Assembly: GCA_017523995.1 (NCBI GenBank)
Contig: JAFWUX010000057.1
Span: 1 to 64,000, forward strand
Source of the DNA: Oscillospiraceae bacterium
GTDB taxonomy: Bacteria; Bacillota_A; Clostridia; Oscillospirales; Ruminococcaceae
Reading direction: 5' to 3'
Length of the DNA: 64,000 bases
In this document: positions 39,964-48,645 of the stretch, in pieces
How positions within the stretch are numbered: position 1 is the first letter of the stretch
Layout of the letters: every line of letters begins with the position of its first letter
Program-made: the position numbers and the translations under genes
Notes under the pieces: model-generated
What the model was told of the DNA's origin: nothing
Seen by the model: the letters and a program-made list of their open reading frames with translations, nothing else
Database searches by the model: none

Positions 39964-40902
39964 ATGAATAAACACCAGGGATTGACAATCATCACCGCCG
40001 CACTGCTGCTGACCGGCTGCGGTTCTGCCGAAGTGCAGAAAGACGGCACCTATGTCAATATCAACGGTACATATAACTATAACGACGATTTCCGCAGTGA
40101 TCCCGATGCTGCGATCAGCAAGGTCATTGCGGAGACCGATCCGGAACCGAGCGACACAATCACGCTTGAAAACGGCAAGTTCACGATCAAACAGAATCTC
40201 TCGGCAAACAGCGCCGTCACATGGAACGGCAGCTACGCCTTTGACAATGCCGTGCTGAAATTCGGCTACGAAGGCGCGGATCAGAGCGCATTCGCAGACC
40301 GGATTCCGAAGCTCAACGAGACCGGCTCATATCCGTCACCGGTGATGCCGCGTGTCTATCTTTCCGACAGCGCGATCTACAGCTCAAAGCTGCCGGTCTT
40401 TCTGTTCCGTGAAAAGGACGCACCTGCCGTCATCGAACGGCACGGCGATTTTCTCTGTGTGCCTGCCTATGGTTTCAAGCTCGACGGCAGCTATGAAGGC
40501 AGCGCGGATTTCGCCGTCAACTATGATGTTGAGGAGGCAATGCGCGAAGACCGGTATTCGGAAGCGTATTATGATCTTGACATCGAGGCGTACACGGAGC
40601 AGATTTCGGAAGAATCCGTTGAAGCCGGACTGAGCATGATGCGTCTGCGCTACAATATCGCGCCGGAGGAGCCGCTGCGTTTCAGACTGCAGTTCTCCGG
40701 CGGCAAATGGGAAATGACCGCAAATGACGGCAGTGCATTCAATCACGGATACTATGCCGAAAGCAAACAGCATCCCGGATTCATCGCGATGTATCCGGAT
40801 CCTGAGGACGCAGGCACGCCCGGCATCATGAAGAACATCTATCCGCTGTTTCTCTATATCGACGGCTATTCAATTTACTATCCGGGGTTTGTCAGAAAAT
40901 GA
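39964..40902 (+). CDS. Lipoprotein of unknown function
   Basis: The 312-residue protein has a short lipoprotein signal (MNKHQGLTIITAALLLTGCG, lipidated Cys at residue 19). The mature part is mainly beta, with repeats of the form NGKFTIKQNLSANSAVTWNG. A C-terminal half contains DYDVEEAMRED-like and DLDIEAYTEQ-like acidic stretches (YSEAYYDLDIEAYTEQISEE). It is inserted between paaK and the ACT gene on the same strand. I recognise no family. Confidence 0.75.
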   Translation: MNKHQGLTIITAALLLTGCGSAEVQKDGTYVNINGTYNYNDDFRSDPDAAISKVIAETDPEPSDTITLENGKFTIKQNLSANSAVTWNGSYAFDNAVLKFGYEGADQSAFADRIPKLNETGSYPSPVMPRVYLSDSAIYSSKLPVFLFREKDAPAVIERHGDFLCVPAYGFKLDGSYEGSADFAVNYDVEEAMREDRYSEAYYDLDIEAYTEQISEESVEAGLSMMRLRYNIAPEEPLRFRLQFSGGKWEMTANDGSAFNHGYYAESKQHPGFIAMYPDPEDAGTPGIMKNIYPLFLYIDGYSIYYPGFVRK

Positions 40903-40929
40903 TATCCCCGTCAAAAAAGGAGGATTCTC

Positions 40930-41364
40930 ATGGATACGATCAAGCAAATCTCGATTTTTGTGGAAAACCAGCCCGGAAAGCTTGCAGAGCTCACCCGCCT
41001 GCTTGCTGATGCTGACATCGACCTGCGCACGCTGAGCCTTGCGGATACCCGCGATTTCGGCATCCTGCGCGTCATCGTCAACAAACCGGACGAGACCGAA
41101 AAACTCCTCAAAGCCAATGAGTGGACCTATAAAACCGCTGAGGTCATCGGCGTCAAGCTGCCGGACAGACCGGGCGGCGTCGCAGAGGTGCTCGAGGCAA
41201 TCAATGAAGCAGGCGTCAACGTCGAGTATATGTATGCATTTGTCAACCGCATCCCCGGCAGAGCAGATACCGTGTTCCGTGTGGATGACATCGAGACCAC
41301 GATCAATGCGCTCAGAGCAAAGGGCATCGAAATCCTGACACCGGACGAAGCTTACTGCGGATAA
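40930..41364 (+). CDS. Tandem ACT-domain protein
   Basis: The 144-residue protein consists of two ACT domains: residues 1-70 (IKQISIFVENQPGKLAELTR, TLSLADTRDFGILRVIV) and 72-144 (VIGVKLPDRPGGVAEVLEAI, VEYMYAFVNR). ACT domains bind amino acids. This stand-alone pair is repeatedly found next to paaK and indolepyruvate oxidoreductase, so it probably senses an aromatic or related amino acid. AAGGAGG precedes the ATG. Last gene of the ior/paaK run. Confidence 0.92.
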   Translation: MDTIKQISIFVENQPGKLAELTRLLADADIDLRTLSLADTRDFGILRVIVNKPDETEKLLKANEWTYKTAEVIGVKLPDRPGGVAEVLEAINEAGVNVEYMYAFVNRIPGRADTVFRVDDIETTINALRAKGIEILTPDEAYCG

Positions 41365-41416
41365 TACCCGTAAAATCGTCGAAATGCTGAAATCTGCCGA
41401 ATTCCGGAGCCGGTAC

Positions 41417-41445
41417 TTGACAATAGGCGGCAGATTGTGTATAAT
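41417..41445 (+). promoter_or_regulatory. Sigma-A promoter of the zinc-ribbon gene
   Basis: -35 TTGACA (41417-41422) and -10 TATAAT (41440-41445), 17-bp spacer; near-consensus. Confidence 0.85.
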
Positions 41446-41543
41446 AATAGTACAGAAAAAACGCATTCTGCTGTGCAGAAAGCGAATTATAGCGCCGGAT
41501 TCCGCTGCTGCGGCGGAAATCCGTGCGGATTGGAGTGTGTAAC

Positions 41544-41984
41544 ATGAGCATCTTTGATAAGGTCAGTGATGTCGGACGCGGACTGAGTGAGAAAGCTTCC
41601 AACGTATCTGAAGTCAGCAATCTCAAGCGCAAGATTCTCTATGAGGAGGAGCGTATCGTTGAGATTTTCGCAGATCTCGGCAAAAAGTACTACAAGAATC
41701 CCGATGAGGATCCCTCTGTGTTCCGTGCTCTCTGCGACGACATTGATGCACGCCGCCGCCGCATCAAGAAAATGAAGTTCGAGCTGAACACACTGCGCGG
41801 CTACAAAATGTGCCCGAAGTGCGATGCGGAAAACAGCGAGAAAAACATCTTCTGCGGAGTCTGCGGTGCCCGTCTCCCCGATCCGGAGGACGAGGATTTC
41901 ACTTCTCTCGAAGAAAACGATTATTATACCGAAACCAGCAACCAGTTCTTCAATGCGGACAGCACCGGCAATATCGGTGTCTGA
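41544..41984 (+). CDS. Zinc-ribbon protein with helical N-terminus
   Basis: The 146-residue protein starts MSIFDKVSDVGRGLSEKASN, GGAG eight bases upstream. An amphipathic/coiled segment runs to about residue 90 (VSNLKRKILYEEERIVEIFA, ARRRRIKKMKFELNTLRG). Then comes a zinc ribbon CPKCDAENSEKNIFCGVCGA and an acidic tail. The layout is that of the many small 'zinc ribbon domain' proteins of Clostridia with no assigned role. It has its own strong promoter and terminator. Confidence 0.8.
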   Translation: MSIFDKVSDVGRGLSEKASNVSEVSNLKRKILYEEERIVEIFADLGKKYYKNPDEDPSVFRALCDDIDARRRRIKKMKFELNTLRGYKMCPKCDAENSEKNIFCGVCGARLPDPEDEDFTSLEENDYYTETSNQFFNADSTGNIGV

Positions 41985-42013
41985 GCCCTTGATGCTGCGC
42001 TGAATCAGCCTTG

Positions 42014-42052
42014 AAAGCCATAGTATTGTAACACATACTATGGCTTTTTGAT
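42014..42052 (+). terminator. Terminator after the zinc-ribbon gene
   Basis: Perfect 13-bp stem AAAGCCATAGTAT / ATACTATGGCTTT followed by TTGATTTT. Confidence 0.85.
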
Positions 42053-42086
42053 TTTATCATAATTATTTTACGAAAAGAGAACGGTC

Positions 42087-43118
42087 ATGAAAAAAGTCTG
42101 GAAAGTCATCCGAACAATTTTGCTGATATTGCTAATTATTGTGATATTGCTCATCGCTGCATGTTTCCTCTATCAGCAGCATGCGCGCAAGCTGGACAAA
42201 GCCTGTCTGGAGGATAGCGGTCTCGTGCATCTCTATGATGCGGGCGATTACAAAATGAACATCTGCAAATTCGGCGAGGGCGCGCATCAGATCATTGTCA
42301 TGCCCGGCAGCGGCGATGCAGAATTCACCGCGGATATGCGCGATTTTGCCGAACACCTCAGAGACGATATCAGCCTTGTGGTTGTCACGCGCCCCGGCTA
42401 CGGCCTCTGCGAGGAGACCGACGCCGAGATCACCGCGAAATACATCGTGGACAGCACACGCACCGCGCTCAAAAACGCGGGCATCGAAGCGCCCTACTCG
42501 CTCATGGCCCATTCCATGAGCGGTATGTATGCGACCTTCTGGGAGTACACCTATCCTGAGGAAATTGACGGCATGATCTTCCTTGACACGATCAATCCCG
42601 CAACACCGGAGGACACCGAAGAAGAACAGAAACAGCAACGCACGCCGCTGCCCGATCAGGTTCTCTATAAGCTCGGCGTGTACCGCACGCTGAATGATCT
42701 GTTTGTCTCCTCAGACCGTGACGAATTCACTTCGCTTTACAACTACAATCCGAAGGAGTATTCCCGCTCGATCATCAACGAGTCGCTGAACTTCAATCAG
42801 AATATGCGGACAGCGTGGGAGCTGGTCAAGACGGATGAAATCCCAAAGTGCTTTGTCACAACGGATTTTGAGACAATCGCGGATGCGGAGGCGTTCGTCA
42901 CCGCGCTCTATGACGAGCCGAATCCGGAAGCGGCGCAGGAGCGGTGGGATGCGCAGCAGACGGACGATCAAAAGGCGTATCGCGAAAAACGCGCGCAATA
43001 CCTCGATACAATCGAGAACTGCGAGGTCATCAATATCCCCGGCAGCCATTTCATTTACAATCAGAAGCCCGAAGAAGTCGCGGCGGTCATCGCGGACTTT
43101 GTGGACAAAAACAACTGA
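42087..43118 (+). CDS. Membrane-anchored alpha/beta hydrolase
   Basis: The 343-residue protein has one N-terminal transmembrane helix (residues 8-30). An alpha/beta-hydrolase domain follows: oxyanion region IIVMPGSGDAEFTADMRDFA, nucleophile elbow SLMAHSMSGMYATFW (A-H-S-M-S), a possible catalytic acid in MIFLDTINPATPEDTE or later, and the catalytic His in NIPGSHFIYNQKPEEVAAVI. A helical cap lies between about 185 and 270. It probably acts on an ester or peptide outside the membrane; substrate unknown. Monocistronic, with a terminator on each side. Confidence 0.85.
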   Translation: MKKVWKVIRTILLILLIIVILLIAACFLYQQHARKLDKACLEDSGLVHLYDAGDYKMNICKFGEGAHQIIVMPGSGDAEFTADMRDFAEHLRDDISLVVVTRPGYGLCEETDAEITAKYIVDSTRTALKNAGIEAPYSLMAHSMSGMYATFWEYTYPEEIDGMIFLDTINPATPEDTEEEQKQQRTPLPDQVLYKLGVYRTLNDLFVSSDRDEFTSLYNYNPKEYSRSIINESLNFNQNMRTAWELVKTDEIPKCFVTTDFETIADAEAFVTALYDEPNPEAAQERWDAQQTDDQKAYREKRAQYLDTIENCEVINIPGSHFIYNQKPEEVAAVIADFVDKNN

Positions 43119-43120
43119 TA

Positions 43121-43162
43121 CAATCCCCGAGGCGGTCAGAAAGGCTGCTTCGGGGATTTTTG
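43121..43162 (+). terminator. Terminator before the spoIIIA operon
   Basis: AATCCCCGA pairs with TCGGGGATT and is followed by TTTTG. Confidence 0.8.
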
Positions 43163-43232
43163 CGTCTCCGCTTCTAAGTCCTGTCCCTGCTGCATAGGAT
43201 GTACCAAGACAGGCGAAAGGCGGTTTCCTCTC

Positions 43233-44168
43233 ATGACGATCAAAAGCAAATTCCGCGAGGCGCTCCCCTATCTGCCGAACCCGCTGCGGCAGGCGATCGG
43301 CAGAATCCCCGAACCGAGAACGACAGAAATCAGCGAGATCCGGCTGCGGCTCGGCAGACCGATGCAGATTTTCTGCGCAAATGCTGCATATTCTGTCTCT
43401 GAGCAGGGACAGCTTCTGCCGCCCGACCGGACAGGCATCACCGTCACACGCGGGATGCTCGATGCGTGTTTTCAAAGCATCTGCGCACATTCCATACACA
43501 GCTGGCAGGCGGCAATCCGGCAGGGATTTGTCACAATCGCAGGCGGATGCAGAGTCGGGCTCTGCGGCACGGCGGTGATTCAGAACCGCAGACTCGAGAC
43601 GGTCCGCAATCTCAGCGGCATGAATATCCGCATCGCCTCGGAACGGATCGGCTGCGCGGAATCGCTCTATCAGCGGGCACAGACTGCCCTGCGCACGGGC
43701 GGTCTGCTGATCGCGGGGGCGCCTGCATCCGGAAAAACAACGATTCTGCGCGATTTATCCCGCATACTCGGGGACGCACACAAGGTCTGCATCCTCGATG
43801 AGCGCGGCGAGATTGCAGCCGTGCAGAACGGCATGCCGCAGTTCTCGCTCGGCTCGCAGACAGATGTCTTTGACGGCTACCCGAAAGCGGAGGGAATCGG
43901 GATTGCGGTGCGCGTGATGTCCCCCGCATATCTGATCTGCGATGAGATCGGCGATGAAGCCGAGACGGAGATGCTGCTGCACTCGCTGCACACCGGCGTT
44001 AAGCTGATTGCAGCGGCACATGCGGGCAGTCTTGCGGAGCTCCGGCTGCGTCCGCAGATCAAAAAGCTCATAGATGCGGGCGTTTTCGCATATGCTGTCC
44101 TGCTAGGGAGCGGCGCGCAGTGCGGACAGGTTCTGCAGGCACAGGCACTCGGGCGCACCGCCGGATGA
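43233..44168 (+). CDS. spoIIIAA: Stage III sporulation protein AA
   Basis: The 311-residue ATPase of the SpoIIIA-SpoIIQ channel resembles secretion ATPases. Walker A is LLIAGAPASGKTTILRDLSR, followed by KVCILDERGEIAAVQNGMPQ and Walker B-like MSPAYLICDEIGDEAETEML. The N-terminal part carries the family signature EIRLRLGRPMQIFC. A CATAGGAT sequence at about 43193-43200 could be part of a sigma-E -10, which is the expected mother-cell factor, but no convincing -35 was seen. First gene of an eight-gene operon. Confidence 0.95.
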   Translation: MTIKSKFREALPYLPNPLRQAIGRIPEPRTTEISEIRLRLGRPMQIFCANAAYSVSEQGQLLPPDRTGITVTRGMLDACFQSICAHSIHSWQAAIRQGFVTIAGGCRVGLCGTAVIQNRRLETVRNLSGMNIRIASERIGCAESLYQRAQTALRTGGLLIAGAPASGKTTILRDLSRILGDAHKVCILDERGEIAAVQNGMPQFSLGSQTDVFDGYPKAEGIGIAVRVMSPAYLICDEIGDEAETEMLLHSLHTGVKLIAAAHAGSLAELRLRPQIKKLIDAGVFAYAVLLGSGAQCGQVLQAQALGRTAG

Positions 44169-44656
44169 AGCTGCTCGGCGCATTCCTGATCCTGTGCTGC
44201 GGCGTCCTCGCGGGATGCACGGCGGCGCGCAGTCTCGAGCAGAAAGCGGCGTATCTGCGGCTGCTGCGGCAGATGGTCACCGCGATGATGCAGGAGCTTT
44301 CCGGTTCGCTGCCGCTGACTGCCGATCTGCTGCAGCATCTTGCGGAGATGCAGGCGTTCCGGACGCTGGGATTCCTGCAGCAGGCGGCGCAGAATCCGGA
44401 TGCTTTCCCGCAGAGCTGGGCGGATGCGGTCAGGTCAGACCGCGCACTGACGCCGGAATCCGCCGAGGTGCTGTGCGGCATCGGACAAACACTCGGCAGC
44501 ACCGGTCTCGAAGGGCAGCTTGCGGCGCTGTCGCTCGCGCTGGAACGGCTCGGCGCGCTGCAGGCAGAGGCGGAACGGCTTGCCGCCGGAAAAGGGAATC
44601 TCTACCGCAGTCTCGGCGTGCTCGGCGCGCTCTTTGCTGCCATACTTTTGCTGTAA
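44165..44656 (+). CDS. spoIIIAB: Stage III sporulation protein AB
   Basis: The 163-residue membrane-associated protein has an N-terminal helix (LLGAFLILCCGVLAGCTAAR), a helical body (KAAYLRLLRQMVTAMMQELS, LGSTGLEGQLAALSLALERL) and a C-terminal membrane helix (SLGVLGALFAAILLL). This is the GspF-like plan of SpoIIIAB. Coupled to spoIIIAA by an ATGA overlap at 44165. Confidence 0.9.
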   Translation: MKLLGAFLILCCGVLAGCTAARSLEQKAAYLRLLRQMVTAMMQELSGSLPLTADLLQHLAEMQAFRTLGFLQQAAQNPDAFPQSWADAVRSDRALTPESAEVLCGIGQTLGSTGLEGQLAALSLALERLGALQAEAERLAAGKGNLYRSLGVLGALFAAILLL

Positions 44657-44680
44657 ATCCACGGAAACGGAGCGGTTGAA

Positions 44681-44878
44681 ATGGACATCGACCTGATATT
44701 CAAGGTCGCAGGCATCGGGATTATCGTCGCGGTGCTGAATCTCGTGCTGAAACGCGCGGAGCGGGAGGAGCAGGCAATGCTTACAACGCTTGCGGGGCTC
44801 ATCGTTGTGCTGATGCTCGTTATCACGGAGATTCAGGCACTGTTTGACACAGTCAAATCGGTGTTCGGGCTATGGTGA
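44681..44878 (+). CDS. spoIIIAC: Stage III sporulation protein AC
   Basis: The 65-residue protein has two membrane helices: DLIFKVAGIGIIVAVLNLVL and EQAMLTTLAGLIVVLMLVIT. Length and sequence are those of SpoIIIAC. Its stop codon overlaps the spoIIIAD start. Confidence 0.94.
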   Translation: MDIDLIFKVAGIGIIVAVLNLVLKRAEREEQAMLTTLAGLIVVLMLVITEIQALFDTVKSVFGLW

Positions 44879-45279
44879 CGGTGTTTCGTGCGGCAGGGCT
44901 CGCTGTCACGGCGGTGCTGATCGCAAAGCTCATCCGGCGCTATACCGAGGAGCAGGCGCTGCTGCTGACGCTGCTCGCAGGTGTCGGGATCACGGCGGCT
45001 GCGGTGCTCGCGGTGACGCCGGTGCTCAATGAGATTGACACGCTGCTTGCAAAGGGCGGCTTGCAGCCGGAGCAGACCGCCTGCATCGCAAAGGCTGCGG
45101 GCATCTGCTGCGTGACACAGCTCGCCGCCGATCTCTGCAAAGATGCCGGTGAATCCGCAGTTGCATCGGCGGTCACGATGACGGGGAAAATCGCGCTGCT
45201 GCTGCTGATACTGCCGCTGCTGCATCCGCTGCTGACACGGTTACAGGAGGTGCTCTCATGCGTATCGTCATTCGGGTGA
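44872..45279 (+). CDS. spoIIIAD: Stage III sporulation protein AD
   Basis: The 135-residue protein has four likely membrane helices (RAAGLAVTAVLIAKLIRRYT, ALLLTLLAGVGITAAAVLAV, IAKAAGICCVTQLAADLCKD, MTGKIALLLLILPLLHPLLT). It is the partner of SpoIIIAC in the engulfment-stage channel. It overlaps both neighbours. Confidence 0.93.
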   Translation: MVTVFRAAGLAVTAVLIAKLIRRYTEEQALLLTLLAGVGITAAAVLAVTPVLNEIDTLLAKGGLQPEQTACIAKAAGICCVTQLAADLCKDAGESAVASAVTMTGKIALLLLILPLLHPLLTRLQEVLSCVSSFG

Positions 45280-46385
45280 TCGCGGCAGCGGTGATCGGGA
45301 TCGTGCTGCTCTGCACCGGAATCCCCTGCCGTGCATACGATGATGCGCCGGAGGATACACTCAGCCGTGCGGCGCAGTCGATCGAAATCCCCGATGAAGT
45401 GCAGCAGGAATTTGACCGCATCGGGATTGCGCCGGAGAATCCGCAGTCGGTGCTCAGTCTTTCTCCGGATGATCTGCTGCACAGGCTGCTTGAAATCGCC
45501 GCGGAAGAAGCCGCCGCGCCGCTGAAACTCTGCGGGATGCTGCTGACGATGACCGTCCTCTCGACGCTGCTCGGCTCGCTCGGGGATGCGGCAGGCGGAA
45601 CGCTCCGGCGCGGCTTTGATACGCTCTGCACACTGCTCTGCATCGGGACGGCTGCGCAGCCGCTCTGTGACTGCCTGATCCGCACGGCGGATGCGCTCGA
45701 TACCGGTCAGGCATTCATGACGGGCTCTGTGCCGGTGTTCGGGGCGTTTATCGCGGCAGGCGGACAGGTCGCCGGAAGTGCTGCCTATCAGGTGTTCGTG
45801 CTGTTCCTGACAGAGGGCATCATGCAGCTGATGCACGGCGTGCTTTTTCCGCTGCTGCAGATGTCGGCGGCGCTCGGGCTCGCGGATGCGGTCAATCCGG
45901 CGCTGCAGCTCGGCGGGTTTGTCCGCGGGATACAGAAAGCCGTGACATGGCTGCTCGGGTTCGTCATGACGATGTTCTCGGCGCTGCTTTCGGTGCGCGG
46001 GATTGTCGCGGCGGCTGCGGATTCCCTCGCGGCGAAATCGGTCAGGCTGGTCGCCTCGGGGCTGATTCCGATTGTCGGGAACGCGGTCTCCGATGCCTAC
46101 GGAACCGTGCAGGGCAGCATCCGGCTGATGCGCAGCGGTGTCGGGGCATGCGGCATTCTTGTGATTCTCTGGCTGACGCTGCCGCCGGTGATCTCGCTGA
46201 CGCTCTACCGCATTGTGTTTCGCATCAACGGGATATTGGCCGAAATGGCGGGCACAAAGCCGCTGCCGCAGCTTTATCAGAATATGCAGACTGTGCTCTC
46301 GGCTGCGTTTGCGATGCTCGTCTGCTTTGCGGTCATGATGATTGTCTCATCCGCCGTGATGCTCCTGCTGCTCGGGGGTGAATGA
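45258..46385 (+). CDS. spoIIIAE: Stage III sporulation protein AE
   Basis: The 375-residue polytopic protein has a signal-like N-terminus (AAAVIGIVLLCTGIPCRAYD), a soluble segment of about 60 residues and then seven or so helices, as in SpoIIIAE. Diagnostic stretches include PVFGAFIAAGGQVAGSAAYQ and SVRLVASGLIPIVGNAVSDA. The gene overlaps the end of spoIIIAD by 22 bases. Confidence 0.95.
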   Translation: MRIVIRVIAAAVIGIVLLCTGIPCRAYDDAPEDTLSRAAQSIEIPDEVQQEFDRIGIAPENPQSVLSLSPDDLLHRLLEIAAEEAAAPLKLCGMLLTMTVLSTLLGSLGDAAGGTLRRGFDTLCTLLCIGTAAQPLCDCLIRTADALDTGQAFMTGSVPVFGAFIAAGGQVAGSAAYQVFVLFLTEGIMQLMHGVLFPLLQMSAALGLADAVNPALQLGGFVRGIQKAVTWLLGFVMTMFSALLSVRGIVAAAADSLAAKSVRLVASGLIPIVGNAVSDAYGTVQGSIRLMRSGVGACGILVILWLTLPPVISLTLYRIVFRINGILAEMAGTKPLPQLYQNMQTVLSAAFAMLVCFAVMMIVSSAVMLLLLGGE

Positions 46386-46404
46386 TTGGAAATGAGGGAT
46401 TGAT

Positions 46405-46878
46405 CTGGATACGATTCGCACAACGGTGCTGTTCGCGTGCTGCACGGCGCTCGGGCTGACGCTCGCGGAACAGCTGCTCCCGACGGAGCATTTTGCGCGG
46501 CAGATCCGCATGCTGACCGCAATTCTCATGATGACGGCGATCCTCGTGCCGCTGACAAAGCTTGATCTCACATCGTTCCGTGTCGGGCTGGATGCGGCGG
46601 ACGTACAGACGCAGAATCTGCAGGATGCCGCGACGGATATGCAGGAACAGGCAGCGGCGGAAAGCATCCGGAACGCACTGAACCGTGCCCTCACGGAGCG
46701 GAATGTCAACTGCCGCGTGCAGGCGGTCTCCGTGCATATTGCGTCCGACGGCTGCATATCTATCAGTGAGGTCAGCGCGTCGGGCAATCTGCTGACAGGC
46801 GCTGTCTTTCTGCACGAATGGCTCGGGGATGACGTCACGATCACGGAGGGAGGCGGAGACAATGCATCTGCCGGATAA
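46405..46878 (+). CDS. spoIIIAF: Stage III sporulation protein AF (start uncertain)
   Basis: The product has two N-terminal membrane helices (TVLFACCTALGLTLAEQLLP and IRMLTAILMMTAILVPLTKL) and a soluble alpha/beta tail (NCRVQAVSVHIASDGCISIS) in the manner of SpoIIIAF. No ATG opens the frame. I place the start at CTG 46405, six bases after GAGGG, giving MDTIRTTVLFACC, because that restores the usual first helix. GTG 46426 is the alternative and gives 150 residues. Confidence 0.75.
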   Translation: MDTIRTTVLFACCTALGLTLAEQLLPTEHFARQIRMLTAILMMTAILVPLTKLDLTSFRVGLDAADVQTQNLQDAATDMQEQAAAESIRNALNRALTERNVNCRVQAVSVHIASDGCISISEVSASGNLLTGAVFLHEWLGDDVTITEGGGDNASAG

Positions 46879-47455
46879 ACTCAGAACACTGCTCGATCCG
46901 GAAAACCGCATCCGGCTGATCGTGCTGCTCGGTGCTGCGGGAATCGCGCTGATTCTGCTCTCGGGTCTGCTGCCGAAGCGTCAGACGGAAACGCCGCGCG
47001 CTGAGCCGCCCCCTGCGGCATCCGGCTGCACCGATCCGGAGACCTACCGCATCGGACTTGAGGAACGCCTGACCGATCTGCTTTCACATATGGACGGCGT
47101 CGGCGCGGTGCAGGTCATGATCACGGTCAGGGATTCCGGCGAACAGGTCTACGCCTCGGAGATCAGCAACTCCGTGAGCGACCGCGGCACGCAGACATCC
47201 GCCTCGCCTGTCCTGATCCGGACAAACGGCAGCGAATCCGCACTGCTGACCGAATCGCGCTCACCGGGAATCGAGGGCGCGGCGATCCTCTGCGCTGGCG
47301 GCAGTCATGCGGCGATACAGGAGCGCGTCACGAAAGCTGCATCCGCACTGCTCGGGATTCCGGTCAGCTCGGTCTATGTCGGGGCACTGAACGGCGCGTC
47401 TCCGGCAGATTCATACAAATCCGAACACAAACAACCGAAAGGAGCAACACCATGA
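46862..47455 (+). CDS. spoIIIAG: Stage III sporulation protein AG
   Basis: The 197-residue protein has one membrane helix (LIVLLGAAGIALILLSGLLP, about 21-40) and a C-terminal ring-building-motif domain: RLTDLLSHMDGVGAVQVMIT and SPGIEGAAILCAGGSHAAIQ. SpoIIIAG forms the large ring in the intermembrane space. ATG 46862 follows GGAGGCGGAG, 16 bases inside the preceding gene. Confidence 0.94.
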   Translation: MHLPDKLRTLLDPENRIRLIVLLGAAGIALILLSGLLPKRQTETPRAEPPPAASGCTDPETYRIGLEERLTDLLSHMDGVGAVQVMITVRDSGEQVYASEISNSVSDRGTQTSASPVLIRTNGSESALLTESRSPGIEGAAILCAGGSHAAIQERVTKAASALLGIPVSSVYVGALNGASPADSYKSEHKQPKGATP

Positions 47456-48057
47456 AAAAACCGACCATGATCATCGGAAGAAAACAGATCGTCCTCAGCG
47501 CGCTGACACTCGTGCTCGGCGCGGCGGTCTATCTCAACTATGTGCTCGCAGGCGGGAACGGTCTGCTGCCTGCCGATCTTGCGGCACATGACCCCGCGGG
47601 GCTCGATGCCGCCGCAGAGGCGGATGACCTTGCAAGCTACGGCACTGCCGAAATGGTCAGCGCGACGCCCTCGCAGGCGGATTACTTCGCGCAGGCACGG
47701 CTCGATAAACAGACCAGCCGCGATTACGCCGTCCAGACGCTGCAGAGCATCATCGGGGGCGGCGACCTGAGCAATGACGAGATGGTCACAAACGCCATCG
47801 ACGCGGTCAGCATCTCCAAGCAGATGAAAAGCGAGAGCGTCATCGAAAGCCTGATTCTCTCGCAGGGGTTCCGCGACTGCGTCTGCTGGCTGGACGGCAC
47901 ATCGGCGAAAGTGGTTGTCGAGAGCGACGGACTTGAGGCGGCGCAGGCGGCTGCGATCAAGGAGATCATCCTCGCGGAATCCGATGTGCCCGCGGAGGGA
48001 ATCCGGATTTTTGAGGTCGCGGCTGGCACCCCTGCGGACGCCGTCCCCGCCGAATAA
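47452..48057 (+). CDS. spoIIIAH: Stage III sporulation protein AH
   Basis: The 201-residue protein has an N-terminal helix (IVLSALTLVLGAAVYLNYVL) and a YscJ/FliF-like extracytoplasmic domain: YFAQARLDKQTSRDYAVQTL, SVIESLILSQGFRDCVCWLD and AAIKEIILAESDVPAEGIRI. It forms the SpoIIIAH-SpoIIQ zipper between mother cell and forespore. Coupled to spoIIIAG by ATGA. Last gene of the operon. Confidence 0.94.
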   Translation: MKKPTMIIGRKQIVLSALTLVLGAAVYLNYVLAGGNGLLPADLAAHDPAGLDAAAEADDLASYGTAEMVSATPSQADYFAQARLDKQTSRDYAVQTLQSIIGGGDLSNDEMVTNAIDAVSISKQMKSESVIESLILSQGFRDCVCWLDGTSAKVVVESDGLEAAQAAAIKEIILAESDVPAEGIRIFEVAAGTPADAVPAE

Positions 48058-48166
48058 ACCGCTGCGCGCTCATAATACACATATTTATGCGGATTTCATG
48101 AAATGGATGATATGTCCCACGCAGAAAAAATATTTTTAAGATTTTACGTCTTTTTTTCAAAAAAGG

Positions 48167-48195
48167 TTGTACGAAATCAAAAAATATGATATAAT
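48167..48195 (+). promoter_or_regulatory. Sigma-A promoter of the asp23/nusB unit
   Basis: -35 TTGTAC (48167-48172) and -10 TATAAT (48190-48195), 17-bp spacer, in an AT-rich stretch after the spoIIIA operon. It gives the housekeeping genes vegetative expression independent of sporulation. Confidence 0.75.
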
Positions 48196-48211
48196 AGAAT
48201 ATGTATATATG

Positions 48212-48248
48212 CAGACGGACGGCAGGCACACCCCCTGCCGGCTGTCTG
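48212..48248 (+). other. Leader hairpin upstream of asp23
   Basis: CAGAC and CGGCAGG pair with CCTGCCG and GTCTG around a short loop, forming an interrupted stem of about 13 bp in the 5' leader. No T-run follows. Confidence 0.5.
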
Positions 48249-48279
48249 TGACAGGATTCAACCCAAGGAGGATTTCAAA

Positions 48280-48624
48280 ATGAGCAATGCTTATCCCAGA
48301 AAAGCCACAACATCCGGCGAAGTCAAAATCTCCGAGAATGTGATCCGCTCCATTGCAGGTGTCGCTGCAAAGGAATCAGAGGGCGTTGCAGAGCTTGCCG
48401 AAATACAGCGCAATGTACTGATGCCTGCCGCTGCGCCTGTCAGCGTTTCAGTGGTCAATGATATGGTCGAGATCACAATCCGCGTTGTGCTCATGAGCGG
48501 CTACCGCCTGACCAATGTCGCGGAGCAGATTCAGCAGAAGGTCAAGGACAGTGTCCAGAGCATGACCGGCGTGATTGTCTCCAAGGTGCATGTCATTGCA
48601 TCCGATATCATGTTTGAGGACTAA
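48280..48624 (+). CDS. Asp23/Gls24 family protein (YqhY-like)
   Basis: The 114-residue protein has the family core: GEVKISENVIRSIAGVAAKE, VSVVNDMVEITIRVVLMSGY and VKDSVQSMTGVIVSKVHVIA. This family is commonly encoded just before nusB in Firmicutes (YqhY in B. subtilis, linked to acetyl-CoA carboxylase control and envelope function). AAGGAGG precedes the ATG. Confidence 0.92.
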   Translation: MSNAYPRKATTSGEVKISENVIRSIAGVAAKESEGVAELAEIQRNVLMPAAAPVSVSVVNDMVEITIRVVLMSGYRLTNVAEQIQQKVKDSVQSMTGVIVSKVHVIASDIMFED

Positions 48625-48645
48625 CTCACAGGAAAGGAATCCCAC

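Noticed and set aside
43160..43232. Sigma-E promoter for spoIIIAA
   Set aside because: CATAGGAT could be a -10, but no acceptable -35 lies at the right distance; not listed as a feature.
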